Assembly (NCBI RefSeq): GCF_026168105.1
Contig: NZ_LBMW01000049.1
Coordinates: 1-55,392, forward strand
Origin: Streptomyces hygroscopicus
GTDB taxonomy: Bacteria; Actinomycetota; Actinomycetes; Streptomycetales; Streptomycetaceae
Reading direction: 5' to 3'
Length of the DNA stretch: 55,392 nt
The first letter of the stretch is position 1, and each line of letters starts with the position of its first letter. A model generated the notes under the pieces. That model was not told the DNA's origin, made no database searches, and worked only from the letters and a program-made list of their open reading frames with translations. Shown here piece by piece: positions 7,614 through 15,663 of the stretch. A program made the position numbers and the translations under genes.

Positions 7614-8063
7614 CTACGGCGCGGGCGCCGGCAGTTCGAACCAGACGGTCTTGCCGATGCCGCCGGGGCGGGGTTCCGTGCCCCACTTGTCCGCCAGTGC
7701 TGCCACCAGGGCCAGGCCCCGTCCGGACTCGTCGTCCGGAGATGCCTGGCGGGCTGCGGGCAGTGTGTCGTTCGCGTCCGTCACCGAGACACGGAGGCGA
7801 TCGGCCTCCAGGACACAGCGGGCCCGGAGCTCGCGGCCGGGGGAGACCTTGGCGTGGCGGTAGGCGTTCGTCATCAGCTCGCTGAGCAGGAGTACGGCCG
7901 TTTCCGTCACCTCCTTCGGGAGGTTCCAGGAGGTGGCCTGTTCGCGGAGCAGGGTGCGGGCCCGGCCCACGCTGCGGGCGTGGCGGGCAAGGCGCCACTC
8001 GATGTCCCGGGGGAGCGCGGAGGGGGAGGGGCGGGAAGCGGGGCCTGCGGGAGGCGTCGGCAT
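7614..8063 (-). CDS. ATP-binding protein of the anti-sigma-factor (HATPase, RsbW-like) class
   Basis: The 149-residue product is a stand-alone GHKL/HATPase_c_2 domain. N-box-like LLLSELMTNAYRHA and the G-box region SGRGLALVAALADKWG are visible. Such proteins include RsbW-type anti-sigma kinases and the AbaA-locus ATPases of Streptomyces. The start ATG at 8063 (MPTPPAG) is preferred because it leaves a divergent promoter region. A GTG at 8171 is also in frame and would add 36 residues. It is divergent from the XRE/DUF5753 gene and forms the typical trio with it and the DUF397 gene. An amber stop separates the frame from 17 further coding-like codons (7560-7613). Confidence 0.82.
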   Translation of the reverse strand: MPTPPAGPASRPSPSALPRDIEWRLARHARSVGRARTLLREQATSWNLPKEVTETAVLLLSELMTNAYRHAKVSPGRELRARCVLEADRLRVSVTDANDTLPAARQASPDDESGRGLALVAALADKWGTEPRPGGIGKTVWFELPAPAP

Positions 8064-8150
8064 GCGCGCTTGGTTCCTTGCGTGTGATTCTCCGTCGTTT
8101 GCCGAGATCAGGCTGATGGCTTGCGCATAGCCTCGGGAGTGGCGGAACGG

Positions 8151-8169
8151 GTACACAGCGTGCTTGTAC
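8151..8169. promoter_or_regulatory. Inverted repeat GTACA-N9-TGTAC in divergent promoter region
   Basis: The palindrome lies 23-41 nt upstream of the XRE gene start, between it and the preferred start of the divergent ATPase gene. It is a candidate operator for the WhiJ-like regulator. This is inference from position only. Confidence 0.35.
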
Positions 8170-8191
8170 ACGGCGTGTCGGCGGGAGGCGG

Positions 8192-9010
8192 GTGGGCGGC
8201 GTGGCCTCGGGGGAGTCCCAGCAGAACTGGCGGTACTGCGGTGGGCAGATCAAGTTGTGGCGGGAGGGGGCGGGGGTCAGCCGCCAGGCGCTGGCCGATG
8301 AGGCCGGTTACGACTACGAGTACGTCAAGTCCATGGAGTGCGGAAGGCGACGGCCGACGCTCAGGTTGTTGCAGGTTGCGGATCAACTTTGCGGGGCGCT
8401 GGGCAAGTTGGTGGCCGCGCATGAGTACCTGAAACCGGAGCCGTTTCCGGAGCGTACGCAGCAGTACGTGTTGGTTGAGGCCGAGGCAATCACGGTGCAG
8501 TGGTACGAGCCGTTGCTGATTCCCGGTCTGTTGCAGACTCCGGCATACGCACGTGCGCTGATCAACAGCAACTGTCCGCCCCTGGACGAGGAGACGGTGG
8601 AGGAGCGGGTTGCGGCTCGACTGAAACGGCAGGAGAAGCTCACGAGCAGGCCCCCGACTTACTTCAGCTTCGTGATCCACGAGGCTGCGCTGCGTTCCCT
8701 GGTCGGCAGCCAGGACATCATGCGCAGGCAGTGCGATCACTTGCTGGAGGTGGGGAGGCAGCGGCATCTCTCCGTCCAGGTGCTTCCCTTCGCAAGTGCT
8801 CCCACGGCGGCGCTCAGTGGCCCGATTGTGCTCGTGGAGACCGCCGATCACGAGCGCTACGCCTTTGTGGACGGGCAATCGACGGCGGCTCTGTACTCCG
8901 ACGGCGACAAGCTCAGTACGCTGACTCAGCGCTATGGCATGATCCGGATGCAGGCGCTTAGTGTTGAGGAGTCTGCCCGGTTCACCAGGAAGGTGGCGGA
9001 GGAGCTGTGA
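8192..9010 (+). CDS. XRE-family regulator with DUF5753 domain (WhiJ-like)
   Basis: The product of about 272 residues has an N-terminal helix-turn-helix (GAGVSRQALADEAGYDYEYVKSMEC, about 27-51) and a C-terminal DUF5753 region (WYEPLLIPGLLQTPAYARAL, YFSFVIHEAALR). This is the WhiJ/Scr1-like family, present in many copies in Streptomyces, usually next to a DUF397 protein. GTG 8192 follows GGGAGG by only 3 nt, so GTG 8201 is an alternative start. The stop overlaps the GTG of the DUF397 gene, so the two are coupled. It probably acts as a repressor with a DUF397 partner. Confidence 0.9.
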   Translation: MGGVASGESQQNWRYCGGQIKLWREGAGVSRQALADEAGYDYEYVKSMECGRRRPTLRLLQVADQLCGALGKLVAAHEYLKPEPFPERTQQYVLVEAEAITVQWYEPLLIPGLLQTPAYARALINSNCPPLDEETVEERVAARLKRQEKLTSRPPTYFSFVIHEAALRSLVGSQDIMRRQCDHLLEVGRQRHLSVQVLPFASAPTAALSGPIVLVETADHERYAFVDGQSTAALYSDGDKLSTLTQRYGMIRMQALSVEESARFTRKVAEEL

Positions 9011-9222
9011 GCGACGAACTGTCATGGTTCAAGTCGAGCTATAGCGACTCCGAAGGGAGTGCCTGCCTCGAAGTCGCCCGCGCACAAAGCAAGTCCAGCC
9101 GCAGCGACTCCCACGGCACCGTTCACGTCCGCGACTCGAAGCTCGGCGCTCGAAGCCCCCGCCTTGCCGTCCCCGCGGACGTCTGGGGTGCCTTCCTCGC
9201 CTACGCCGTCCGCGAGGCCTGA
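9007..9222 (+). CDS. DUF397 small protein
   Basis: The 71-residue product has the DUF397 hallmarks: WFKSSYSDSEGSACLEVA at the start, VHVRDSK in the middle and W-GAFLAYA at the end. Its GTG overlaps the TGA of the XRE gene (GTGA), so translation is coupled. DUF397 proteins act with WhiJ-like regulators in developmental control of streptomycetes. The specific partner here is inferred from adjacency. Confidence 0.92.
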   Translation: MSDELSWFKSSYSDSEGSACLEVARAQSKSSRSDSHGTVHVRDSKLGARSPRLAVPADVWGAFLAYAVREA

Positions 9223-9411
9223 GCCCCAGGCTTCGGGCCTCGAGTCCGAGCCCCTTCTTGAAGGAACGGGCGGAAAGGTCTGACCCGCCCTCCCGCCCTT
9301 CCCGCGTCTCAACTGCCGCACATACCAGGCGGGGTGACTTTCCGTGGTCGGCTTGGGACGCAACGTTGCGACCCTCTAGCGTTCGCAGCAACAAACAACC
9401 CCGGTCGGGTG

Positions 9412-10773
9412 TTAGCAGCGCCGGGCGCTCGGATCGCCGGAAATTCGTACGGCGAAGCGGTGCGCGGTCGCGATCAGCAGGGACAGGGCCGCCGCGGCGG
9501 GCGGGACGACGAAACCGGTGGTCGGGGAGAGGTGTTCCACCGCCCAGCCGCCGACGCCCGAGCCGCAGGCGATGCCGCCCAGGAGGGCCGTAACCGAAAG
9601 GATCATGCCCTCGTTCAGGCGGCCCTCGGGAGTGCGCCGCTGGACCAGCGCCATCGCGGTGACCATCGTGGGTGCGGTGGCCATGCCCGCGAGGAGCAGA
9701 GCGAGGGCCAGGGCGGTGAGGGACCCGGTGGTACGGGTCGCGAGCAGGGGCAGGGTCATCAGGGCCGTCATGGCCGCCAGGCCGTAGGGGTAGCGGCGTT
9801 CGGCGGGACCGGCCGGCTTCAGTGCGCCGTACGCCAGACCGGCCGCGCACGAGCCCGCGGCCTGGAGGGCGAGGACGAGGCCCGCGGCCGACTTGTGGCC
9901 CTGCGCGTCCGCGAACGCGATCGTCACGACCTCCATCGAGCCGAAGACCGCGCCCGTGGCGAGCAGGCCGATCAGGAGCGGAGGCATGCCGGGTGCGCGG
10001 AGAGGGGGCGCTGTGCGGGTGCGGCTGCTCGGCGGCGGTTCCGTCGCACGCTGCGCCGTGAACAGCAGCATGCCCGTCATCAGCAGGATTCCGCCGGTCA
10101 GCGTGCCCGCCTCCGGGAAGAGCGCGCTGCAGAGGAAGGCCGCGAAGGCCGGGCCCAGCATGAAGCACAGTTCGTCCGCGGCCTGTTCGAACGAGTTCGC
10201 GGTGTGGAGGGCGTCAGGGTCCGTCCGGAAGAGGTGGGCCCAGCGGGCGCGGGACATGCCGCCGGTGTTGGGGGTCGTGGCGGTGGCGGCGTAGGCGGCG
10301 AAGAGGGTCCAGTCCGGGGCGCCGTAGTGCACGCAGAGGAGCAGGGCCAGGCCCCCGAGCAGCGCGAACGCCGTCGCGGGCACGGCGACGCGTGCCTGGC
10401 CGTGGCGGTCCACCAGGCGTGCGATCCACGGTGCGACCGCGGCCGTGGCCGCGAGGCCGGTGGCGGTGACGGCGCCGGCGAGCGCGTAGGAGCCTCGCGA
10501 TCCGGCGATCATGATGACCGCGCTCACGCCGAACATGCCCCCCGGGAGGCGGGCGATGAGGTTCCCGATGGTGAAGGCGCGGGTTCCGGGGAGGGAGAAG
10601 AGGCGGCGGTAGGGGTTCCGGGAGGGGGAGAGGGAGGGGGAGGCGGGACGGCTGTGCGGCTCGGGTGCGGTGTCGGCCGGTCTGCGGCGCGGAGAGAAGT
10701 CCGCGGCGACCAGGGTGTCCTGGGTGACGGCGAGGAGGGGCGGGACGGCTCTGTCGGAGGAGGACTGCGGCAT
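9412..10773 (-). CDS. MFS transporter
   Basis: The 453-residue product has about 12 hydrophobic segments after a Pro/Arg-rich N-terminal tail of about 55 residues. The loop motif ARLVDRHGQARV resembles the conserved MFS cytoplasmic loop 2-3 signature. Family and orientation suggest drug or metabolite efflux, but the substrate cannot be read from sequence. It is divergent from the LysR regulator at 10857, which is the likely controller. Its 3' end faces the DUF397 gene. Confidence 0.85.
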   Translation of the reverse strand: MPQSSSDRAVPPLLAVTQDTLVAADFSPRRRPADTAPEPHSRPASPSLSPSRNPYRRLFSLPGTRAFTIGNLIARLPGGMFGVSAVIMIAGSRGSYALAGAVTATGLAATAAVAPWIARLVDRHGQARVAVPATAFALLGGLALLLCVHYGAPDWTLFAAYAATATTPNTGGMSRARWAHLFRTDPDALHTANSFEQAADELCFMLGPAFAAFLCSALFPEAGTLTGGILLMTGMLLFTAQRATEPPPSSRTRTAPPLRAPGMPPLLIGLLATGAVFGSMEVVTIAFADAQGHKSAAGLVLALQAAGSCAAGLAYGALKPAGPAERRYPYGLAAMTALMTLPLLATRTTGSLTALALALLLAGMATAPTMVTAMALVQRRTPEGRLNEGMILSVTALLGGIACGSGVGGWAVEHLSPTTGFVVPPAAAALSLLIATAHRFAVRISGDPSARRC

Positions 10774-10856
10774 GGATCAACCTTCGTCCGCGCCCTGACC
10801 TGCGGTCCAACACCTTCTCCGTGGCAATTGACGCACCTGGGTTGTAAGTTCGCCGG

Positions 10857-11837
10857 ATGTCCGCCGACCGTGCCGCCGTCGAGCCCCGCCTACTGCGCTC
10901 CTTCCTTGCCGTCGCCGAGGAACTGCACTTCACCCGCGCCGCTGCCCGCCTCTACGTCGCCCAGCAGGCCTTGAGCCGTGACATCCGGCGGCTGGAACGG
11001 GAACTGGGCGCGGAGCTGTTCGTCCGTACGACCCGGCAGGTGATCCTGACCCCGGACGGCGCGCGCCTGCTGCCGTACGCGCGTCGGGTCCTGGAGGCGC
11101 AGAGCGCGCTGCTGGCCGCGTTCGGACGGGACGGTGAGCCGGAGCGACCCTTGCTCGTGGACGTCAACAGTCCCGGGCTGTTCGGTATCCGGGTGCTCGA
11201 CCGGGCCCGTGAGCTCGTCCCGGACGCCGAGCTGATGGCCCGGTACGAGAGCGGGCTGACCGGGGCCGCCGCCGAGATCCTCGCCGGGCGGCTGGACGCG
11301 TCGTTCGGGCGGTCTGCAGGGCTCGACCCGGCGGTCCGGGCACGGCTGGACCAGCAGCCGGTGCGGTACGAGCGGATGGCGATCATCCTGCCCGAGGGCC
11401 ACCGTCTGGCGGCGCTGCCGGCGGTGCCGCTGTCCGCACTGGCCGGGGAGACGGTGTACGCCGGCGCGGGAAACCCCCGGACCCCGGAGTGGACCGACCT
11501 TGCGCGCCGCCTCTTCGAGGGGCGGGGAATCGAGGTCGCACCGCCCGCGCCGCTGGCCGTCGGCGCGGACGAGTTCCAGCGGATCATGGCGAAGAAGGGC
11601 AACCCGATCCTGGCCGTGGTGGAGTTTCCGCCCATGCCGCACACGGTCCTGCGGCCGTTGGTCGACCCGGTTCCGCTGTCGCCCGTGTCGCTGGTGTGGC
11701 GTAGGGGCCTGACGCATCCCGGAATCGACGCGCTCCGACGGGCGGCCGTCGAACTGGGCAAGGAGGGCGGGTGGTTGAGCCCGCCGGAGGGCGGATGGCT
11801 CCCGGCCGGGGACGCTCTCGTCATGGGCGGGTCGTGA
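10857..11837 (+). CDS. LysR-family transcriptional regulator
   Basis: The 326-residue product has an N-terminal winged helix (LLRSFLAVAEELHFTRAAARLYVAQQALSRDIRRLE, about 12-47, in LysR format) and a C-terminal LysR substrate-binding domain. It lies 83 nt from, and divergent to, the MFS gene, the classical LysR arrangement in which it controls both. TAAGTT at 10845-10850 lies 7 nt from the ATG, so a leaderless transcript is possible. The inducer is unknown. Confidence 0.92.
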   Translation: MSADRAAVEPRLLRSFLAVAEELHFTRAAARLYVAQQALSRDIRRLERELGAELFVRTTRQVILTPDGARLLPYARRVLEAQSALLAAFGRDGEPERPLLVDVNSPGLFGIRVLDRARELVPDAELMARYESGLTGAAAEILAGRLDASFGRSAGLDPAVRARLDQQPVRYERMAIILPEGHRLAALPAVPLSALAGETVYAGAGNPRTPEWTDLARRLFEGRGIEVAPPAPLAVGADEFQRIMAKKGNPILAVVEFPPMPHTVLRPLVDPVPLSPVSLVWRRGLTHPGIDALRRAAVELGKEGGWLSPPEGGWLPAGDALVMGGS

Positions 11838-11992
11838 GGGCGATGCACGGCCGACGCCGGACCCGGGCCCGTCCGGGTGAGCGGGGACGGCATCGGGCGG
11901 GCCCCGGGGCCGGCGTGGTTCGAGGTGCGCAGGTTGGCGTGGGCCGGGCCTGGCTACGGGCGGTCCCGGCGGGCGCGGGGCCGGCGGTCCAC

Positions 11993-12024
11993 CCCCGGCT
12001 CGGCGGGCACCCGCCGAGCCGGGG
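11993..12024 (-). terminator. Terminator of the alpha-glucoside operon
   Basis: A perfect 14-bp GC-rich stem (CCCCGGCTCGGCGG with its complement) and a 4-nt loop, 7 nt beyond the stop codon of the GH13 gene on the minus strand. It may also stop transcription from the LysR gene in the other direction. Confidence 0.75.
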
Positions 12025-12030
12025 ATGGCG

Positions 12031-13704
12031 CTACACCTCGAGCCAGACTGCCTGGTCCGGTGCCAGCAGGCCGTCCTCGAGGGGGGCGCTGGCCAGCAGG
12101 ACCGAGGTGTGCTCGGGCAGCCGGTACGCCTCGGCCGAGAGGTTGACCACGCACAGGAAGCCGGGATCGCGGCTGAAGGCGAGGACTCCGGCGGGCGCGC
12201 CGAGCCAGGCCAGGCTGCCGTCGCCGAGCGCGGGGTGTTCGCGGCGCAGGCTCAGCGCGCTGCGGTACAGCTCCAGCATGGACGTCTCGTCACCGGTCTG
12301 TGCCTCCACACTGCGCTGCCCCCACTCCGCGGGCTGCGGGAGCCAGGGTGCGGCAAAGGCGCCCTCGGGGCTGAAGCCGAACGGCGAGGTCCGACCCGAC
12401 CAGGGGATCGGTACCCGGCAGCCGTCACGCCCGCGGTCCGTGTGCCCGGAGCGTTCCCAGATCGGGTCCTGCAGCACCGCCTCTGGCAGCTCCTCGACCT
12501 CCGGCAGCCCGAGTTCCTCCCCCTGGTAGATGTAGGCGCCGCCCGGCAGCGCGAGCATGAGCAGCGCGGCGGCGCGGGAGCGCCGGGTGCCCAGTTCCAG
12601 GTCCAGGGGGCCTTCGGGCCGGTAGGGCTCGTTGGCCACCCACCGCTTGACGGTCGCCCGGCCGTAGCGGCTGGGGTGGCGCATGACGTCGTGGTTGGAG
12701 AGCACCCAGGTGGCCGGAGCGCCCACCGCGCCGAGCATGGCGAGCGAGTCGTCGATGACCGCACGCACGTCCTTGGCGTCCCAACTGGCCATCAGGAAAT
12801 CGAAGTTGAAGGCCGTGTGCAGGCCGTCGCTGCGGACGTAGGCGGCGAGGCGCTCGGGGGTGTCCGCCCACGCCTCGGCGACGAAGGACCGGTCACCGGG
12901 GAACTCGTCGGCAACCCGCCGCCACGCGCGGTAGATCTCGTGGACCTCGTCACGGTCCCAGTGCGGGTGGTCGACGTGCTGCCGGGGCCGCGCTTCCGCC
13001 GAGTCCCGGCGGCTGAGCGGTCCCAGCACGGCCGGCTCCTGGCGGGGCGGCAGGTCGGGAAGCTCGGGATCCTTGACGAGCCCGTGCGCGACATCGATAC
13101 GGAACCCGTCGACGCCCCGGCTGAACCAGAACCGCAGGATCGACTCGAACTCGGCGCGTACCTCGGGATGTTCCCAGTTGAGGTCCGGCTGCTCGGGGGC
13201 GAACAGGTGCAGGTACCACTCCCCGTCCGGCAGCCGCGTCCAGGCCGGCCCACCGAAGCAGGAGACCCAGTCGTTCGGCGGCTCGGCGCCGCCGGGCCCG
13301 CGGCCCGGCCGGAAGACATAGCGCTCCCGCTCCGGGCTGCCGGGCCCGGCAGCCAGCGCCGCCCGGAACCAGGCGTGCTGGTCGGAGGTGTGGTTGGGCA
13401 CAATGTCGGGGATGACGCGTATCCCGTACCGGTGCGCCTCCTCGATGAGTAGCTCGGCCTCGGCCACCGTGCCGAACAGCGGATCGATCTCCCGGTAGTC
13501 GGCCACGTCGTAACCGTGGTCCGCCATCGGCGACTTGTACCACGGGTTGATCCAGATGGCGTCGACACCGAGCGACGAGAGGTACGGCAGCCGGGAGCGG
13601 ATGCCGGCGATGTCGCCGACGCCGTCACCGTTCGCGTCGGCGAAGCTGCGGATGTAGACCTGGTAGATGACGGCGCTGCGCCACCACGGTGCGGGGCGGG
13701 ACAT
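12031..13704 (-). CDS. GH13 alpha-glucosidase (intracellular, maltodextrin type)
   Basis: The 557-residue product starts MSRPAPWWRSAVIYQVYIRSF, as oligo-1,6-glucosidase/alpha-glucosidase enzymes do. GH13 regions are present: DIVPNHTSDQHAWF, the nucleophile region DGFRIDVAHG, the acid/base region FVAEAW and the transition-state region LSNHDV. There is no signal peptide, so it acts in the cytoplasm on imported oligosaccharides. It is the last gene of the binding protein-permease-permease operon and is preceded by a weak AAGGACT site. The exact linkage preference (alpha-1,4 or other) cannot be told. Confidence 0.93.
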   Translation of the reverse strand: MSRPAPWWRSAVIYQVYIRSFADANGDGVGDIAGIRSRLPYLSSLGVDAIWINPWYKSPMADHGYDVADYREIDPLFGTVAEAELLIEEAHRYGIRVIPDIVPNHTSDQHAWFRAALAAGPGSPERERYVFRPGRGPGGAEPPNDWVSCFGGPAWTRLPDGEWYLHLFAPEQPDLNWEHPEVRAEFESILRFWFSRGVDGFRIDVAHGLVKDPELPDLPPRQEPAVLGPLSRRDSAEARPRQHVDHPHWDRDEVHEIYRAWRRVADEFPGDRSFVAEAWADTPERLAAYVRSDGLHTAFNFDFLMASWDAKDVRAVIDDSLAMLGAVGAPATWVLSNHDVMRHPSRYGRATVKRWVANEPYRPEGPLDLELGTRRSRAAALLMLALPGGAYIYQGEELGLPEVEELPEAVLQDPIWERSGHTDRGRDGCRVPIPWSGRTSPFGFSPEGAFAAPWLPQPAEWGQRSVEAQTGDETSMLELYRSALSLRREHPALGDGSLAWLGAPAGVLAFSRDPGFLCVVNLSAEAYRLPEHTSVLLASAPLEDGLLAPDQAVWLEV

Positions 13705-13757
13705 GGGCTGACTGAGTCCTTTGGAAGTGTCGGACAGTGCGGTGGGGCGAGTGATGT

Positions 13758-14591
13758 CTACTTGGCTGCGCCCGCGGTGAGTCCGGCGACGATGCGGCGC
13801 TGGAAGACGAGAACCATGATCACCAGGGGAACGGTGACAAGAACGCCTGCCGCCATCTGGCTGCCGAACGGGGTCTCGAACTGGGTGGCACCGGAGAACT
13901 TGGAGATGGCGACGGGTGCCGTCTGCATCCCGGGCTTGTTCGTCATCGACAGCGCGATGAGGAACTCGTTCCATGCGGCGATGAAGGTGATGATCGCCGT
14001 GGTGAAGACGCCCGGCGCGGCCAGCGGAATGATGATCTTGCGGAACGCCTGGCCCCGGGTGCAGCCGTCGATCATCGCGGCCTGCTCCAGCTCGTCGGGC
14101 ATCTGCCGGAAGAACGTGGTCAGGTTCCATACGGCCAACGGCAGCGCGAAGGACATGCTGGGCACGATCATCGCCTGGTAGGTGTTGATCCAGCCGATGT
14201 CGGTGAACAGCTTCAGCAGCGGGACCACGATCGACACCACCGGGAACATCGAGGTGGCGATGATCAGCGTCAGGATCAGCCGCTTGAACCGGAACTCCAG
14301 CCGGGCCATCGCGTAGGCGGTGAACGTGGCCAGCAGCAGCGCCAGCGTGGTGGTGGTGCCGGCGACGACCAGGCTGTTGAGCAGGGCCCGGGTGAACCCC
14401 TGGGACGGGTTGAACACCGCGCGGTAGTTCTCGAACGACACCGGGGAGGGAAGCAGCGAGGTGTCGAAGATGTCGGATGTGCGGCGCAGGCTGGAGACGA
14501 GCATCCAGTAGAAGGGGGCCAGGCAGTAGGCCACCACCGCGACGACACCCGCGTACAGCAGCCAGGTGCGCCACTTCGCCGAGGCGGTCAT
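13758..14591 (-). CDS. Sugar ABC transporter permease (MalG type)
   Basis: The 277-residue product has six predicted membrane helices and the EAA loop EQAAMIDGCTRGQAFRKIIIPLAAPG that contacts the ATPase. Its C-terminus (VFQRRIVAGLTAGAAK) is typical of the MalG subfamily. The ATG overlaps the stop of the upstream permease gene (ATGA), so the two are translationally coupled. It works with the neighbouring lipoprotein and MalF-type permease. Confidence 0.94.
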   Translation of the reverse strand: MTASAKWRTWLLYAGVVAVVAYCLAPFYWMLVSSLRRTSDIFDTSLLPSPVSFENYRAVFNPSQGFTRALLNSLVVAGTTTTLALLLATFTAYAMARLEFRFKRLILTLIIATSMFPVVSIVVPLLKLFTDIGWINTYQAMIVPSMSFALPLAVWNLTTFFRQMPDELEQAAMIDGCTRGQAFRKIIIPLAAPGVFTTAIITFIAAWNEFLIALSMTNKPGMQTAPVAISKFSGATQFETPFGSQMAAGVLVTVPLVIMVLVFQRRIVAGLTAGAAK

Positions 14592-15652
14592 GCCGGCACC
14601 TCCGTCACGCGCATGGCCGTCGCACGTCGCCGGCGCCCGCTCCGGCTCGCCGCCCTGGCTGCCCGGTCGCCGACGACATCGGCACCCAGCAGCCGGACGA
14701 AGCCAAGCGCGATGAGGAAGACGTACAGGAAGAGGATCACCGCGTATGCCGCGGCCGGTCCGAAGCGGACGTTGGACGCCTCGTTCTGCGCGAGCATGGA
14801 CAGGGTCTCCACCGAGGTCTTCTGCGCGCCGACGAGGATGTAGGGCAGGTCGAACATGCGCAGTGCGTCCAGGCAGCGGAACAGCACCGCCACCAGCAGC
14901 GCGGGCTTCACCAGCGGCAGGGTGATGTGCCAGAACTGGCCCAGCGGGCCCGCGCCGTCGATCCGGGCCGCCTCGTAGACCTCCTTCGGGATCACCTGCA
15001 GTCCGGCCAGGACCAGCAGCCCGATGAACGGGGCCGTCTTCCAGACCTCGGCGATGATCACCGCGACCTTGGCGTGGAAGCCTTCGGTGGTCCACAGGAT
15101 CTGGTGCCCGATGATGGCGTTGGCGACGCCGTTGCTGTTGAAGATCCACCGCCAGAGCAGGCCGGAGATGGCCGTGGGCACCGCCCAGGGTATGAGGATG
15201 CCGGCCCGCACCAGGGCCCGGCCCCGGAACGCCTTGTGCATGATCAGGGCCATCGCCACACCGATCAGCGTCTCCAGCCCCACCGTGACGACGGTGAAGA
15301 ACGTGGTGTTCCAGAAGGCGTTCCAGAACCGGTCCCCGGCGGCGCCGAGGATGTCGGCGTAGTTCCGCAGTCCCACGAACGGCTCGGTGGTGCGGATGAA
15401 TCCGGTCGCCGGGTCCAGCCCCTTCGGGCCGTACAACGACTCCCTCAGCGCCATGATCGTCGGATACAGCACGACGATCGACAGCACGAGGAGCGTCGGG
15501 GACACGAGCAGGGCCGCCATGCGCCCCGGACCCGAGGGTGCCGTGATCCGCCCGCGTCGGCCCATCGGCGCGCGGGGCCGCCCGGATCGGCCGCCGGCCT
15601 CGCTGCCGGTTCCGTGCTCGGCCGTCCCGGGCGGGACCTTGGTGTGGACCAT
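14588..15652 (-). CDS. Sugar ABC transporter permease (MalF type)
   Basis: The 354-residue product has a basic, Pro/Gly-rich N-terminal tail of about 40 residues and then six helices. The EAA motif reads EAARIDGAGPLGQFWHITLPL. It is the second gene of the operon, 11 nt after the lipoprotein gene, and overlaps the MalG-type gene. No ATP-binding subunit is encoded in the operon, as in other Streptomyces sugar systems energised by the shared ATPase MsiK (established for the group, inferred here). Confidence 0.94.
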   Translation of the reverse strand: MVHTKVPPGTAEHGTGSEAGGRSGRPRAPMGRRGRITAPSGPGRMAALLVSPTLLVLSIVVLYPTIMALRESLYGPKGLDPATGFIRTTEPFVGLRNYADILGAAGDRFWNAFWNTTFFTVVTVGLETLIGVAMALIMHKAFRGRALVRAGILIPWAVPTAISGLLWRWIFNSNGVANAIIGHQILWTTEGFHAKVAVIIAEVWKTAPFIGLLVLAGLQVIPKEVYEAARIDGAGPLGQFWHITLPLVKPALLVAVLFRCLDALRMFDLPYILVGAQKTSVETLSMLAQNEASNVRFGPAAAYAVILFLYVFLIALGFVRLLGADVVGDRAARAASRSGRRRRATAMRVTEVPA

Positions 15653-15663
15653 GTCCCCGCTCC

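Noticed and set aside
7221..9412. An attachment-site duplicate of the ssrA 3' end marking an integrated element
   Set aside because: No second copy of the ssrA end was found by eye and no integrase gene is present.
13705..14574. An upstream extension of the GH13 frame to an 847-residue protein
   Set aside because: The extra N-terminal part is out of frame with, and covered by, the MalG-type permease gene; the GH13 protein starts naturally at MSRPAPWWRS.
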